This document shows positions 44,651 to 54,434 of a stretch of 64,000 bases of DNA, piece after piece (position 1 is the first letter of the stretch; every line of letters starts with the position of its first letter). The notes below the pieces were generated by a model. The model had not been told where the DNA came from. It ran no database searches and worked only from the letters and a program-made list of their open reading frames with translations. Made by a program: the position numbers and the translations under genes. The stretch comes from Caulobacter flavus (GTDB lineage Bacteria; Pseudomonadota; Alphaproteobacteria; Caulobacterales; Caulobacteraceae): contig NZ_CP026100.1 of the NCBI RefSeq assembly GCF_003722335.1, positions 868,001-932,000 on the forward strand, read 5' to 3'.

Positions 44651-45760
44651 ATGACGGATTATCTGAAGTCGCAGCGGGCGGGCGATCAGCTCGCGGCCGA
44701 GCACGGGATCGACGACCCCTTCGCCGCCGCAATTCGCGCCACCCGCATGGCGATGATCGTGACCGACGCCACCCAGCCCGACAATCCGATCATCTTCGCC
44801 AACGACGCCTTCCTGCGGCTGTCCGGCTACGCCCGTTCGGAGGTGATCGGCCGCAACTGCCGCTTCCTGCAGGGGCCCGACACCAGCCCCGTGGCCATCG
44901 CCGAACTGCGCGGCGCGATCGCCGACGGCGAGGACATCGCCATCGACATCCTCAACTACCGCAAGGACGGCAGCACGTTCTGGAACGCGCTGTACCTCTC
45001 GCCCGTGCGCAACAAGCTGGGGCAGATCATCTACTTCTTCGGCTCGCAGCTGGACGTCAGCGACAAGAAGCAGACCGAGCAGCACCTGCGCGACACCCGC
45101 AGCGACCTGGAAGAAGCCGTCGAGGCCCGCACCCGCGAGCTGTCCCAGGCCCTGGAGCAGAAGACCGCCCTGCTGCACGAGGTCGACCACCGGGTGAAGA
45201 ACAACCTGCAGCTCATCTCGTCCCTGCTGCTGCTGCAGAACCGGCGCGAGAAGGAGCCGGCGGTCAAGCACAGCCTGCGCGGCATGCTCGAGCGTGTGAA
45301 CGCCATCGCCACCGTCCACCGCCGCCTGTTCCAGAGCGAGGACGTCGAGCGCTTCGACGTCTCGGCCTTCGTGCGCGACCTCGTGTCGGACATGGCCGGC
45401 TCGGCCAACCGCGACGAGATCCGCGTCAGCCTGGACCTGGAGCGCGTGGACGTGCCGGCCTCGAAGGCCGCGCCCCTGGCCCTGGTGATCAGCGAACTGT
45501 TCTCCAACGCCCTGCGCCACGGCTTCCCGGAGGGGCGCCAGGGACACATCTCGGTATCGATCACTCGCACAAATGGAGAGTTCCGGATCGAAATCGCCGA
45601 TGACGGCGTTGGAATGACTGAAGGGGCCCGGTCCACGGGGTTCGGACTGACCATCGTCCAGCTGCTCTGCCAGCAGCTGAAGGCGCGGTCCGAGACCACG
45701 TCGGCCGAGCCCGGAACCCGCGTCGTCGTCAACCTGCCCGTCAACGGCGCGCATCACTAG
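44651..45760 (+). CDS. lovK: Blue-light LOV-domain histidine kinase LovK
   Basis: A 369-residue cytosolic kinase. The LOV domain at residues ~25-135 carries GRNCRFLQG with the flavin-adduct Cys70, and the kinase of the HisKA_2/HWE group has the phospho-site His180 in EVDHRVKNNLQLI. HATPase has ISELFSNALRHGF. These positions match the known Caulobacter LovK, in which flavin photochemistry tunes kinase activity and, with LovR, cell attachment and general stress response. lovR is 14 bases downstream. A very close homologue of LovK is the most likely identity. Confidence 0.93.
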   Translation: MTDYLKSQRAGDQLAAEHGIDDPFAAAIRATRMAMIVTDATQPDNPIIFANDAFLRLSGYARSEVIGRNCRFLQGPDTSPVAIAELRGAIADGEDIAIDILNYRKDGSTFWNALYLSPVRNKLGQIIYFFGSQLDVSDKKQTEQHLRDTRSDLEEAVEARTRELSQALEQKTALLHEVDHRVKNNLQLISSLLLLQNRREKEPAVKHSLRGMLERVNAIATVHRRLFQSEDVERFDVSAFVRDLVSDMAGSANRDEIRVSLDLERVDVPASKAAPLALVISELFSNALRHGFPEGRQGHISVSITRTNGEFRIEIADDGVGMTEGARSTGFGLTIVQLLCQQLKARSETTSAEPGTRVVVNLPVNGAHH

Positions 45761-45774
45761 GAACCGATAGACCC

Positions 45775-46239
45775 ATGCCAGGGCGCGCATTGGATGTGTT
45801 GATCGTCGAGGACGAGGTGCTGCTGGCCACCGAGCTGGAGTTCCTGGTCCAGGAAGTGGGCTACCACCCCGTCGGCTGCGCCATGAGCTCGGACGAGGCG
45901 GTGGACCTGGCCAAGACGCTGCATCCCGACCTGGCCCTCGTCGACGTGCACCTGCGCGACGGGCCCACGGGCGTGGAGGTGGTGCGCAGGATTCACGACG
46001 ACTGCGGCTGCGTGGCGCTGTTCATGACGGCCAACGTCAAGCGCCTGCCCGACGACTTCGCCGGCGCCTGCGGAGTGATCGGCAAGCCCTATTCCGAACA
46101 CGGCGTGAAGACCGCCCTGGCCTATCTGGCCGTATGCCTGGACGAAGGCCGCGCGCCGGGCCCCGCGCCTGTCGGCCTGGAGCTGGCGCCCGCCTATGCC
46201 GAGCTCTGGGGCCTGACCGAAATGCCGCGCTCGGCCTGA
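45775..46239 (+). CDS. lovR: Single-domain response regulator LovR
   Basis: A 154-residue stand-alone receiver without a DNA-binding domain. Phospho-acceptor Asp57 is in LALVDVHLRDG, with conserved IVEDE near the start and GKPY near residue 103. In Caulobacter, LovR acts as phosphate sink/partner of LovK. Its stop overlaps the start of the SemiSWEET gene by one base (TGATG), giving translational coupling. Confidence 0.92.
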   Translation: MPGRALDVLIVEDEVLLATELEFLVQEVGYHPVGCAMSSDEAVDLAKTLHPDLALVDVHLRDGPTGVEVVRRIHDDCGCVALFMTANVKRLPDDFAGACGVIGKPYSEHGVKTALAYLAVCLDEGRAPGPAPVGLELAPAYAELWGLTEMPRSA

Positions 46240-46535
46240 TGGCCGCCGCCCATCCGTTCGCCGTCGTCGTCGGGACGGCCGCCGCGCTGCTGTCGATCAC
46301 CAGTTTCGCCCCGCAGATCGTCAAGATCTGGAGGGAGAAGGACGCCTCGTCGGTGTCGCTGCGGACCTACGTGGCCACCGTGGCCGGCTTCTCCTGCTGG
46401 CTGGCCTATGGCCTGATGATCAAGGCATGGCCGGTGGCGGCCTCGAACCTCGCGTGCCTTGCGATGTCGGCCGCCGTGCTCGCGCTCAAATGGCGCTACG
46501 GGCGCGGACGGTCCGGGACCGGCGTCAAGGGGTGA
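46239..46535 (+). CDS. SemiSWEET-type PQ-loop sugar transporter
   Basis: A 98-residue protein of three helices with the PQ-loop FAPQIVKIWREKDASSVSL near residue 25. SemiSWEET proteins are homodimeric sugar uniporters in the inner membrane. Start ATG 46239 shares an A with the lovR stop (TGATG). The overlap places it in the lov operon, but a role in the light response is inference. A longer upstream frame belongs to lovR's shadow. Confidence 0.85.
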   Translation: MAAAHPFAVVVGTAAALLSITSFAPQIVKIWREKDASSVSLRTYVATVAGFSCWLAYGLMIKAWPVAASNLACLAMSAAVLALKWRYGRGRSGTGVKG

Positions 46536-46612
46536 GACCCGCTTATAGGTGACAGGGGGGACGGGGTCCGCTATCGAGGCGCGCCTAATTTCGCGCACCA
46601 GGACCACCGCCT

Positions 46613-47527
46613 TTGACCGACGTCGCCGAGGAAGCTGGCTGGGCCACCGCCAAGACGCTGGCCGAAGCCCTGCCCTACATCCAGATCTACGACCGCGAGA
46701 CGGTGGTGATCAAATACGGCGGCCACGCCATGGGCCAGGAAGAGGTGGCCAAGCTGTTCGCGGCCGACGCCGTGCTGCTGAAGCTCCTGGGCGTTCACCC
46801 GGTGGTGATCCACGGCGGCGGTCCGCAGATCAGCCGCATGCTCGACAAGGCCGGCGTCAAGTCGACCTTCATCGACGGCCTGCGCGTCACCGACGAGGCG
46901 ACGATGGAAGTGGCCGAGATGGTGCTGTCGGGCGCCATCAACAAGGAAATCGCCAACTGGATCACCCTGGCCGGCGCCGAGGCCGACGTGCGCGGCGTGG
47001 GCCTGTCGGGCAAGGACGCCCGCCTGATCACCGCCGAGAAGGTGACCCGGACCAAGAAGGATCCGGACAGCAACATCGAGCAGGCCGTCGACCTGGGCTT
47101 CGTGGGCGAGCCCACCAAGGTCGACCCGCACCTGATCCAGGCGCTGCTGAGCTCGGAGACCGATTACATCCCCGTGGTCGCGCCGATCGGCGTCTCGGCC
47201 CAGGGCGAGACCTTCAACATCAACGCCGACACCGTGGCCGGCGCCCTGGCGGGCGCGCTGAAGGCCAAGCGGATGCTGATGCTGACCGACATCAAGGGCG
47301 TGCTCGACGCCAATGGCGAACTGATCCGTGAGATGACGATCGAGCAGGCCCGCCAGCTGATCGTCGACGGCGTGGCCACCGGCGGCATGATCCCCAAGCT
47401 CGAGAACGCCATCCACGCCGTGGAAAGCGGGGTAGAGGCCGTGGTCATCCTCGACGGCCGCCGCCCGCACGCCATGCTGGTGGAGCTGTTCAGCGAGCAC
47501 GGCGCCGGCACGCTGATCTCGAAATGA
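46613..47527 (+). CDS. argB: Acetylglutamate kinase
   Basis: A 304-residue amino-acid kinase that phosphorylates N-acetylglutamate in step two of arginine synthesis. It begins with TTG at 46613, after AGGACC. Motifs are [24 protein letters not shown] and [19 protein letters not shown] (shown in part). The Arg-inhibition-type N-terminal helix is present ([20 protein letters not shown], in part). Monocistronic or promoter-shared with the preceding genes; a palindromic repeat lies downstream. Confidence 0.93.
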   Translation: MTDVAEEAGWATAKTLAEALPYIQIYDRETVVIKYGGHAMGQEEVAKLFAADAVLLKLLGVHPVVIHGGGPQISRMLDKAGVKSTFIDGLRVTDEATMEVAEMVLSGAINKEIANWITLAGAEADVRGVGLSGKDARLITAEKVTRTKKDPDSNIEQAVDLGFVGEPTKVDPHLIQALLSSETDYIPVVAPIGVSAQGETFNINADTVAGALAGALKAKRMLMLTDIKGVLDANGELIREMTIEQARQLIVDGVATGGMIPKLENAIHAVESGVEAVVILDGRRPHAMLVELFSEHGAGTLISK

Positions 47528-47663
47528 TCGACAGGATCCTCCCCCTCTGGGGGAGGTGGCCCGAAGGGCCGGAGGGGGGCCGTTCTCAGCTTCCGCCGCG
47601 CCAAGGTCCCTCCCCCCTCCGTCCGCTAAGCGGACACCTCCCCCACGGGGGGAGGTTCTAGCC
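47528..47663. repeat. GC-rich palindromic repeat carrying the next gene's ribosome site
   Basis: Arms CCTCCCCCTCTGGGGGAGGT and CACCTCCCCCACGGGGGGAG bracket GGCCCGAAGGGCC and TCCGCTAAGCGGA. The repeat's last GGGGGGAGG lies eight bases before the ATG at 47664 and seems to be that gene's Shine-Dalgarno sequence. Confidence 0.7.
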
Positions 47664-48329
47664 ATGGCCGCCGACCTCACTCACGTCGACACCTGGCTGT
47701 TCGACCTCGACAACACCCTCTATCCGGCCGAGACGCAGTTCATGGCCCTGATCGAGGGCCGCATGACCGACTTCGTCGAGCGCTTCACGGGCCTGCCCCG
47801 CGAGGAGGCCCGGGCGCTGCAGAAGAAGTACTATCTCGAGCACGGCACCACCCTGGCCGGGCTGATGACCTATCACGGCATGGACCCCGCCCAGTTCCTG
47901 GAAGAGGTGCACGACGTGTCGATGGAGAACCTGGTTCCGGACACTGCCCTGCACGCGGCCATCGACGCCCTGCCCGGGCGGCGGCTGGTGTTCACCAACG
48001 GCTCGCTGGGCCACGCCGAGCGGGTGCTGGGGCACCTGGGGCTGCGCGACCTGTTCAGCGAGATCTTCGCCATCGAGACAGCCGACTACATCCCCAAGCC
48101 CTCGCTGGCCACCTTCGACAAGATCACCAAGCTGCACGCCATCGATCCGCCGACCACGGCCTTCTTCGAGGACAGCGAGAAGAACCTCGTGCCCGCCGCG
48201 CGGCTGGGCATGACCACCGTCCTGGTCGGCGCCCACGCGGCCGCCTCGACCTCCGAACACGTCCACCATCGCACCAACGACCTCGCCGGGTTCCTGAGCT
48301 CGGCGCGCCTGAAGGGAACATCGACATGA
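47664..48329 (+). CDS. HAD-family pyrimidine 5'-nucleotidase
   Basis: A 221-residue HAD hydrolase. Motif I is [12 protein letters not shown] near residue 14, motif II VFTNGS, motif III K in IPKP, and motif [11 protein letters not shown]. This matches the pyrimidine 5'-nucleotidase (SDT1/YjjG-like) subgroup. The start at 47664 follows GGGGAGG from the upstream repeat. Its stop overlaps dapD by four bases (ATGA). Substrate specificity is inferred from the subgroup only. Confidence 0.85.
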   Translation: MAADLTHVDTWLFDLDNTLYPAETQFMALIEGRMTDFVERFTGLPREEARALQKKYYLEHGTTLAGLMTYHGMDPAQFLEEVHDVSMENLVPDTALHAAIDALPGRRLVFTNGSLGHAERVLGHLGLRDLFSEIFAIETADYIPKPSLATFDKITKLHAIDPPTTAFFEDSEKNLVPAARLGMTTVLVGAHAAASTSEHVHHRTNDLAGFLSSARLKGTST

Positions 48330-49171
48330 CCGGCCTGACCCTCGCCGACCTGCAGACCGAGATCGAAGCCGCCTGGGAAGCCCGCGACGGCGTCTCGGCC
48401 GCGACCACTGGCCCGGTGCGCACCGCCGTGGAAGAGGCCCTGCTGCTGCTCGACAGCGGCAAGGCCCGCGTGTCGGAGAAGATCGACGGCGAATGGACCA
48501 CGCACCAGTGGCTCAAGAAGGCCGTGCTGCTGTCGTTCCGCCTCAACCCCAACACCGTCATGCGCTCGGGCGCCCTGGGCGGCGGCGTGGGTCCGTGGTG
48601 GGACAAGGTGCCCAACAAGTTCGACGGCTGGGAAGCCCCGCAGTTCGAGGCCGCCGGCTTCCGCGCGGTGCCCGGCGCCATCGTCCGCCGCGGCTCGCAC
48701 GTGGCCAAGAACGTCATCCTGATGCCGTCGTTCGTGAACATCGGCGCCTTCGTCGACGAGGGCACCATGGTCGACACCTGGGTGACGGTCGGCTCGTGCG
48801 CCCAGATCGGCAAGCACGTCCACCTGTCGGGCGGCGTCGGCATCGGCGGCGTGCTGGAGCCGCTGCAGGCCAACCCGACCATCATCGAGGACAACTGCTT
48901 CATCGGCGCCCGCTCGGAAGTCGTCGAGGGCGTGGTCGTCGGCGAGGGCAGCGTGCTTTCGATGGGCGTCTACCTGTCGGCCTCGACCAAGATCGTCGAC
49001 CGCAAGACGGGCGAGATCCACGTCGGCAAGGTCCCGCCCTACAGCGTCGTGGTGCCGGGCAGCCTGCCCGACAAGAACGGCGGCCCGAGCCTGTACTGCG
49101 CCGTCATCGTCAAGACGGTCGACGCCCAGACCCGTTCGAAGACCTCGATCAACGACCTGCTGCGCGACTGA
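48326..49171 (+). CDS. dapD: Tetrahydrodipicolinate N-succinyltransferase
   Basis: A 281-residue left-handed beta-helix enzyme that succinylates tetrahydrodipicolinate in lysine/diaminopimelate synthesis. Hexapeptide-type repeats are seen as [31 protein letters not shown] and [21 protein letters not shown] (in part). It starts inside the stop of the HAD gene (ATGA). dapE, the desuccinylase, is five kilobases away on the other strand, so the pathway is split. A terminator-like hairpin follows at 49183-49203. Confidence 0.94.
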   Translation: MTGLTLADLQTEIEAAWEARDGVSAATTGPVRTAVEEALLLLDSGKARVSEKIDGEWTTHQWLKKAVLLSFRLNPNTVMRSGALGGGVGPWWDKVPNKFDGWEAPQFEAAGFRAVPGAIVRRGSHVAKNVILMPSFVNIGAFVDEGTMVDTWVTVGSCAQIGKHVHLSGGVGIGGVLEPLQANPTIIEDNCFIGARSEVVEGVVVGEGSVLSMGVYLSASTKIVDRKTGEIHVGKVPPYSVVVPGSLPDKNGGPSLYCAVIVKTVDAQTRSKTSINDLLRD

Positions 49172-49182
49172 TCCACGCCGAG

Positions 49183-49203
49183 GGGCGGCCCTCGAGGCCG
49201 CCC
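49183..49203 (+). terminator. Hairpin after dapD
   Basis: Stem GGGCGGCC / GGCCGCCC with a CTCGA loop, then TTGATGCCTTCCTGG. The stem is strong but the T-run is poor, so termination efficiency is uncertain. Confidence 0.6.
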
Positions 49204-49256
49204 TTGATGCCTTCCTGGTCCTTTTCCCGACGGACGGATCAGGCTCTAGTCGCGCC

Positions 49257-49709
49257 ATGCGCGGTCTCGTCGACAAGCTGAAACCGATCTTCGCCCTGTC
49301 GGGCCGCGCCTCGCGGCTGGACTACTGGCGCACGCAGGCCAGGCTGGCCCTGGCCACCGCCCTGGTGCTGACCCTGACGGTGCTGGCCACCCAGGCCGGC
49401 GGGTGGCTGGGCGCGGTCCCCTGCCTGCTGTTCCTGCCGGTGCTGGCGGCCGGGATCGCCGTCGCCGTCCGTCGCCTGCACGATCGCGGCAAGACGGCAT
49501 GGTGGATGCTGATCTTCGCCGCCGGTCCCTACGCGCTCAGCGGCATGGCCCGCCTGGCCTACGAGGACGGGGCGACGGCGGCCGTGCTCATAGGCCTGGT
49601 CATGGCGCTGGCGGCCATGGGCCTGTCGCTATGGGCCTGGATCGAGCTGGGCTTCCTGCGCGGCGCGCTGGGCGAGAACCGCTACGGGGCCGAGCCCGCG
49701 CGTCGCTGA
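49257..49709 (+). CDS. DUF805 membrane protein
   Basis: A 150-residue inner-membrane protein with four helices. The N-terminal FALSGRASRLDYWRTQ and RRLHDRGKTAWWML are the signatures of DUF805 (YhaH-like), of unknown function. Faces the convergent small lipoprotein gene. No operon partner seen. Confidence 0.88.
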   Translation: MRGLVDKLKPIFALSGRASRLDYWRTQARLALATALVLTLTVLATQAGGWLGAVPCLLFLPVLAAGIAVAVRRLHDRGKTAWWMLIFAAGPYALSGMARLAYEDGATAAVLIGLVMALAAMGLSLWAWIELGFLRGALGENRYGAEPARR

Positions 49710-49718
49710 GGCGGAGCG

Positions 49719-50075
49719 CTAGCGGGTCGCCTCGTGGACTTCCTTCTTGGCCGCCGCGCCGGCTTCCTTGCTCTCGCGCGAGATGTCCTTGCCGGCTTCC
49801 TCGGCCGCGTCGCCGGCCTTGGCGCCGGCGCTCTTGGCCGCGTCGACCGCGTCGCCGGCGGCCGCCTTCAGCTCGGCGGCGGTCTCCTTGCTGCTTTCCT
49901 TAAGCGCGGTGCCGGCTTCCTTGACGTCGGGATCGTTCTTGATCTCGTTGGCGGCGTCCTTGATGTCCTGGCCCGCGGCGCTTGCGCCTTCCTTGATCTG
50001 CTGGGCGTGCTGGTCCGAGCAGGCGGCGGCCGACAGGGCGAGGGCGGAGACGGCGATCAGAGCGAGCGTACGCAT
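49719..50075 (-). CDS. Small Ala/Lys/Glu-rich lipoprotein, LEA-like
   Basis: A 118-residue protein starting at 50075. The signal ends in ALALSAAAC, a lipobox-like site, so the mature part should be lipid-anchored. The rest is repetitive and helical with Lys, Ala, Glu and Asp ([34 protein letters not shown]), similar to LEA or apolipoprotein-like stress proteins. The longer upstream frame is antisense to fmt and not used. It may protect the envelope; that is inference. Confidence 0.75.
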   Translation of the reverse strand: MRTLALIAVSALALSAAACSDQHAQQIKEGASAAGQDIKDAANEIKNDPDVKEAGTALKESSKETAAELKAAAGDAVDAAKSAGAKAGDAAEEAGKDISRESKEAGAAAKKEVHEATR

Positions 50076-50210
50076 GGGTGTTCCTCCGACGATCTTGGTT
50101 GCGAAGAGTCGGGCAGAGAACGGCGGCCGAACGGTCGAGGTTCCGACTCTGCCCGCCTTGCCGGTTCCACACGGCTTTCCCCCGGGGCCGGGCGGGGCTA
50201 AACCCCCGCC

Positions 50211-51137
50211 ATGCGCATCGCCTTTCTCGGAACTCCCGATTTCGCCGTCGCCTGCCTGGCCGAGCTGGTGGCCAGCGGCCACGAGATCGTCTGCGTCTAC
50301 TCCCAGCCGCCCGCCCCGCGGGGTCGCGGCCAGGAGCTGAAGCCCTCGCCGGTCCACGCCTTCGCCGAGGGCCTGGGCCTGCCGGTGCGCACGCCGGTCT
50401 CGATGAAGACGCCCGAGGAGATCGAGGCCTTCCAGGCGCTGGACCTCGACGCCGCCGTCGTCGTCGCCTTCGGCCAGATCCTGGTCAGGGACGTACTGGA
50501 GGCGCCGAAGCTCGGCTGCTTCAACCTGCACGCCAGCCTGCTGCCCCGCTGGCGGGGCGCGGCCCCGATCCAGCGGGCGATCATGGCCGGCGATCCGGTC
50601 ACCGGCGTCCAGGTGATGCGGATGAGCGAGGGCCTGGACGAGGGCCCGGTGCTGCTGTCGGAGGCCGTGCGCATCGACGCGCTGGACACCGTGGCCAGCC
50701 TGCACGACCGCCTGGCCGCCGTCGGCGCCCGCCTGCTGCCGGTGGCCCTGGCCGCCATCGAGCGCGGCGGCGCGGTCGAGACCCCGCAGGCCGAGGACGG
50801 CGTCACCTACGCCAAGAAGATCAAGCCGGCCGAGGCCCGCATCGACTGGACCCGTCCGGCCGCCGAAGTCGACCGCCACATCCGCGGCCTGTCGCCTTTC
50901 CCCGGCGCCTGGTTCGAAGCGCCGTCGGAGAAGGGGCCAGTGCGGGTGAAGGCCCTGCTGTCGCGCGTCGAGGACGCGGAAGGCGCGGCCGGAACCGTGC
51001 TCGACGACGCCCTGCTGATCGCCTGCGGCGAGGGCGCGGTGCGCCTGCTCAAGGCCCAGCGCGAGGGCAAGGGCGCGCAGGAGGCCGAAGTGTTCGTGCG
51101 CGGCTTCCCGCTGGCGGCCGGAACGGTCCTGGCCTGA
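50211..51137 (+). CDS. fmt: Methionyl-tRNA formyltransferase
   Basis: A 308-residue enzyme that formylates initiator Met-tRNA using 10-formyl-THF. The catalytic region shows [21 protein letters not shown] (in part, [13 protein letters not shown]), with THF motif near the start ([12 protein letters not shown]). The C-terminal OB-like domain is present. Its stop overlaps truA's ATG by one base (TGATG). The usual partner def (peptide deformylase) is not adjacent. Confidence 0.94.
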   Translation: MRIAFLGTPDFAVACLAELVASGHEIVCVYSQPPAPRGRGQELKPSPVHAFAEGLGLPVRTPVSMKTPEEIEAFQALDLDAAVVVAFGQILVRDVLEAPKLGCFNLHASLLPRWRGAAPIQRAIMAGDPVTGVQVMRMSEGLDEGPVLLSEAVRIDALDTVASLHDRLAAVGARLLPVALAAIERGGAVETPQAEDGVTYAKKIKPAEARIDWTRPAAEVDRHIRGLSPFPGAWFEAPSEKGPVRVKALLSRVEDAEGAAGTVLDDALLIACGEGAVRLLKAQREGKGAQEAEVFVRGFPLAAGTVLA

Positions 51138-51880
51138 TGCCCCGCTACCGCCTCCTCGTCGAGTACGACGGCCGTCCCTATTCGGGCTTCCAGGCCCAGG
51201 CGACCCTGCCCAGCGTGCAGGGGGCGATCGAGGCGGCGGTGAAGGCCTTCTCCGGCCAGGAACTGCGCATCGCCGCGGCCGGCCGCACCGACACCGGCGT
51301 GCATGCGACCGGCCAGGTGGTGCATGTCGACCTCGAGCGCGACTGGCCCGCCCAGACGGTGATGAACGCCCTGAACGCCCACCTGACGCGCGAGGCGGTG
51401 TCGATCCTGGACGCGACCGTCGCGCCTGAGGGCTGGCACGCGCGCTTCTCGGCCAACGAGCGGCGCTACCTCTACCGCATCCTCAACCGCCGCGCCCCGC
51501 CGGCCCTCGACAAGGGCAAGGTCTGGCACATGAAGAAGGCGCTGGACGACGAGGCCATGCACGCGGCGGCCCAGGCCCTGGTCGGCCTGCACGACTTCAC
51601 CACCTTCCGCGACATGCACTGCCAGGCGCAAAGCCCGGTGAAGACGCTCGACGTCGCCCGCGTGCGGCGGGTGGGCGAGGAAATCCACCTCGACTTCGAG
51701 GCGCGCTCGTTCCTGCACCGCCAGGTGCGGTCGATGACGGGGACGCTGGTCGAGGTCGGCGCGGGCCGCTGGGCGCCGGGCGATGTGAAGAAGGCCCTGG
51801 AGGCGAAGGACCGCCGCGCCTGCGGACCGGTGGCCCCGGCCGATGGGCTCTACCTGGTGGGCGTGGGCTACGAGGACTGA
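51137..51880 (+). CDS. truA: tRNA pseudouridine(38-40) synthase
   Basis: A 247-residue pseudouridine synthase acting on tRNA positions 38-40. The catalytic Asp is in [15 protein letters not shown] near residue 53; substrate loops [18 protein letters not shown] (in part) and FRDMHCQAQ are visible. ATG at 51137 overlaps the fmt stop. The pair fmt-truA is common in alphaproteobacteria. Length normal. Confidence 0.94.
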   Translation: MPRYRLLVEYDGRPYSGFQAQATLPSVQGAIEAAVKAFSGQELRIAAAGRTDTGVHATGQVVHVDLERDWPAQTVMNALNAHLTREAVSILDATVAPEGWHARFSANERRYLYRILNRRAPPALDKGKVWHMKKALDDEAMHAAAQALVGLHDFTTFRDMHCQAQSPVKTLDVARVRRVGEEIHLDFEARSFLHRQVRSMTGTLVEVGAGRWAPGDVKKALEAKDRRACGPVAPADGLYLVGVGYED

Positions 51881-51966
51881 AGGTCCCGACCCGCGGCCCC
51901 GGCCGGCTCGACATCCGGCGAGGGCCGCGAGGGGCCGAAGGCCGACCGACATCGGCCTCCGGGCGA

Positions 51967-51997
51967 AAGCCCTCGGGGTTGGAGGGAACGAGGGCTT
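51967..51997. terminator. Hairpin after truA
   Basis: AAGCCCTCG and CGAGGGCTT form a nine-base stem around a 13-base loop. No T-run follows in either direction, so it may be a weak bidirectional terminator between truA and the small membrane protein gene. Confidence 0.4.
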
Positions 51998-52007
51998 CCG
52001 AAAGGCG

Positions 52008-52115
52008 TCAGTCGTTCGAGCCGCGCTCGGCGATCCAGGCCGCCCCCAGGGCCAGCATGAACACGCCGAAGGCGGCTAGGACGAAACCGAGATAGGCGAG
52101 CTGGGCGATCGGCAT
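52008..52115 (-). CDS. 35-residue single-helix membrane protein
   Basis: A short frame starting at ATG 52115 (MPIAQLAYLGFVLAAFGVFM) and ending AERGSND. One long hydrophobic helix fills most of it. GGAG stands seven bases before this ATG, while a start 12 bases further upstream has no ribosome site. It has no recognised relative; it lies between truA and glutaminase, both of which face toward it or away in a pattern giving it its own transcript. Confidence 0.55.
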   Translation of the reverse strand: MPIAQLAYLGFVLAAFGVFMLALGAAWIAERGSND

Positions 52116-52188
52116 GACGGGCTCCATCGGGGAACGGATGGAGCTTTGCGCCGGCGGCGGCCGGGCCGCCTTGATCTGAGTCAAAGCC

Positions 52189-52222
52189 CTCCCGTCATCC
52201 CGCCCTTGTGGCGGGAATGACG
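52189..52222. repeat. Small REP-like palindrome
   Basis: GTCATCCCGCCC and GGCGGGAATGAC face each other around TTGTGGC. The same arms occur at 54945-55075. It lies just beyond the 3' end of the glutaminase gene. Confidence 0.6.
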
Positions 52223-52236
52223 GAGTGAAGGAGGCT

Positions 52237-53157
52237 CTAAAGCACCGAGCAGTTGGTCAGCTGGCTGAACGCCTCCAGCGCCCTGGCGCCGACCACCGAG
52301 GTGCCGAAGCGGTCGAGCTCGGGCGACCACACCGCCACCGTCGCCTTGCCCGGCACGACGGCGACGACGCCGCCGCCCACCCCGCTCTTGGCCGGCAGGC
52401 CCACGCGGTAGGCGAAGCTGCCGACGCTGTCGTAGATGCCGCAGGTCAGCAGCAGGGCGTTGAGGCGCCGGGTCAGGCGCTCGGGAAAGATGGTCTCCTG
52501 CACCAGCGGCGAGAAGCCGCCGGCCGCCAGGGGCAGGAAGGCGCGGGCCAGCTGGCGGCAGCTCATGGTCAGGGCGCACTGGCGGCTGTAGGCGGCGACC
52601 ACCGCCTCCGGGTCGTGGCGCACCGTGCCCTTGCCGCGCATCAGGTTGGCGATCGCCCGGTTCTGCCAGGCGTTGTCGAGCTCGGAGGCGGCCACCGCCT
52701 CGTCGATCGCCACCGGGCCGTCGGCCAGGAAGCCGGCGAAGCCGCGCACCAGGGCGGCGGGGTCCTTGACCTTGTCGAGCAGGATGTCGGTCACCGCCAG
52801 GGCGCCGGCGTTGATGAACGGGTTGCGCGGGAAGCCGCCCTCGGCCTCCAGCAGCGACAGGTGGTTGAACGGCGTGCCCGAGGGCTCCTTGCCGACGCGG
52901 GTCCAGACCTCGTCGCCGATACGGTTTAGGGCCAGGCCCAGGCTCAGCACCTTGGTGATGCTCTGCACCGAGAAGCCCTCGTCGGCGTCGCCGATCGCGT
53001 GCTCGCCGCCGTCGACCGTGCGCACGGCCATGCCGAACTTCGTCCCCGGCACGGTGGCCAGCTGCGGGATGTAGTCGGGCACCCGCCCCTTGCCGAAGTG
53101 CGGCTTCACCAGCACGGCGACCTCGGCGAGGACTTCGTCGATGGAGAGCTCGTTCAT
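52237..53157 (-). CDS. glsA: Glutaminase A
   Basis: A 306-residue serine-dependent beta-lactamase-fold glutaminase producing glutamate and ammonia. The SxxK motif is in SVQSITKVLSL near residue 64, and further conserved NPFINAGALAV (near 115) and SGVGGGVVAVVPG (near 255). Length is normal for GlsA. It converges with truA's side through a small palindrome; dapE lies upstream. Confidence 0.93.
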   Translation of the reverse strand: MNELSIDEVLAEVAVLVKPHFGKGRVPDYIPQLATVPGTKFGMAVRTVDGGEHAIGDADEGFSVQSITKVLSLGLALNRIGDEVWTRVGKEPSGTPFNHLSLLEAEGGFPRNPFINAGALAVTDILLDKVKDPAALVRGFAGFLADGPVAIDEAVAASELDNAWQNRAIANLMRGKGTVRHDPEAVVAAYSRQCALTMSCRQLARAFLPLAAGGFSPLVQETIFPERLTRRLNALLLTCGIYDSVGSFAYRVGLPAKSGVGGGVVAVVPGKATVAVWSPELDRFGTSVVGARALEAFSQLTNCSVL

Positions 53158-53206
53158 GCGGGTCTGTTTCCTGCGAGCGCCGTGGTCCCGCCCTCGATTT
53201 TTGCCC

Positions 53207-54370
53207 TCAGCCCGAGAACGTCTCGAAATAGCGGCGGATCAGCGCCGTGTAGGCGCCGGCCAGCTGGCGGACCTCTTCCACCGGCACGCGCTCGTCGACC
53301 TGGTGCATGGTCGAGCCCACGAGGCCGAACTCCACCACCGGGCAGAGCGCGCGGATGAAGCGGGCGTCGCTGGTGCCGCCGGTAGTCGACAGCTCGGGCA
53401 CCCGGCCGGTGGCGTCGCCCACGGCGCCGACGATGACGTCGGTGAAGGCGCCCGGCTGCGTCAGGAAGGCCTCGCCGCTGATCTTGCACAGCGCCTCGAC
53501 CCGAACCGAAAAACCCTCGGCGGCCTCGCGGCACTCGTGCTCGATCCAGGCGGCCAGGTCCTGGCCCTTGTGGGCCGGGTTGAAGCGGATGTTGACGCGG
53601 GCCTTGGCCGAGGCCGGAATGACGTTGGTGGCCGGGTTGCCGACGTCGACCGTGGTGATTTCCAGGTTCGACGGCTGGAAGCCGGTATAGCCCTCGTCCA
53701 GCACCCGGCTCTGCAGGCGCGAGAGGATGTCGATCATCACCGGGATCGGGTTGGCCGCCCGGTGCGGATAGGCCACGTGGCCCTGGCGGCCGTCCACGGC
53801 GATCCAGGCGTTGATGCTGCCGCGCCGGCCGATCTTGACCATGTCGCCCAGCAGGCTGGCGCTGGTGGGCTCGCCGACGATGCAGTGGTCGATGATCTCG
53901 CCCTCGGCGGCCAGGGCCTCGACCACCTTGACGGTGCCGTCCTCGGCCACGCCCTCCTCGTCGCCGGTGATCAGGAAGCTGATCGAGCCGGGGACCTCTT
54001 CGGTGTGGGCCACGGCCGAGACGAAGGCGGCGATGGCCGACTTCATGTCGACCGCGCCACGGCCGTAGAGCACGCCGTCCTTGATCTCGGCCTCGAAGGG
54101 CCCGGCGGTCCAGGCCGCGTCGTCGCCCACCGGCACCACGTCGGTGTGGCCGGCGAAGCAGAGGTTGGGCCGCGCCGTGCCGCGCTTGGCGTAGAGGTTC
54201 TCGATCTCGCCGAACTTCATCCGGCGGCAGGCGAAGCCCAGGCCTTCCAGCTGTCGCTGCAGCACGTCCATCGCGCCTTCGTCGGCCGGGGTGACGGACG
54301 GGCGGCGGATCAGGGCCTGGGCGAGCTCGACGGGGTCGATGCTGACGGAAACGGGCGCGGGGCTGGTCAT
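53207..54370 (-). CDS. dapE: Succinyl-diaminopimelate desuccinylase
   Basis: A 387-residue M20 metallo-hydrolase that releases succinate from N-succinyl-LL-DAP. Zinc ligands sit in [12 protein letters not shown] and [12 protein letters not shown], with catalytic Glu in ITGDEEG. The start at 54370 (MTSPAPVS) gives a normal length; the longer frame runs into the divergent cupin gene. The second dap gene of the window after dapD. Confidence 0.94.
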   Translation of the reverse strand: MTSPAPVSVSIDPVELAQALIRRPSVTPADEGAMDVLQRQLEGLGFACRRMKFGEIENLYAKRGTARPNLCFAGHTDVVPVGDDAAWTAGPFEAEIKDGVLYGRGAVDMKSAIAAFVSAVAHTEEVPGSISFLITGDEEGVAEDGTVKVVEALAAEGEIIDHCIVGEPTSASLLGDMVKIGRRGSINAWIAVDGRQGHVAYPHRAANPIPVMIDILSRLQSRVLDEGYTGFQPSNLEITTVDVGNPATNVIPASAKARVNIRFNPAHKGQDLAAWIEHECREAAEGFSVRVEALCKISGEAFLTQPGAFTDVIVGAVGDATGRVPELSTTGGTSDARFIRALCPVVEFGLVGSTMHQVDERVPVEEVRQLAGAYTALIRRYFETFSG

Positions 54371-54434
54371 GCTGCAGGCTTTAGGCTTCCCATGGACGGG
54401 ACGCAAACCAAGCACGTTCCTTTCAAGGCCGACC

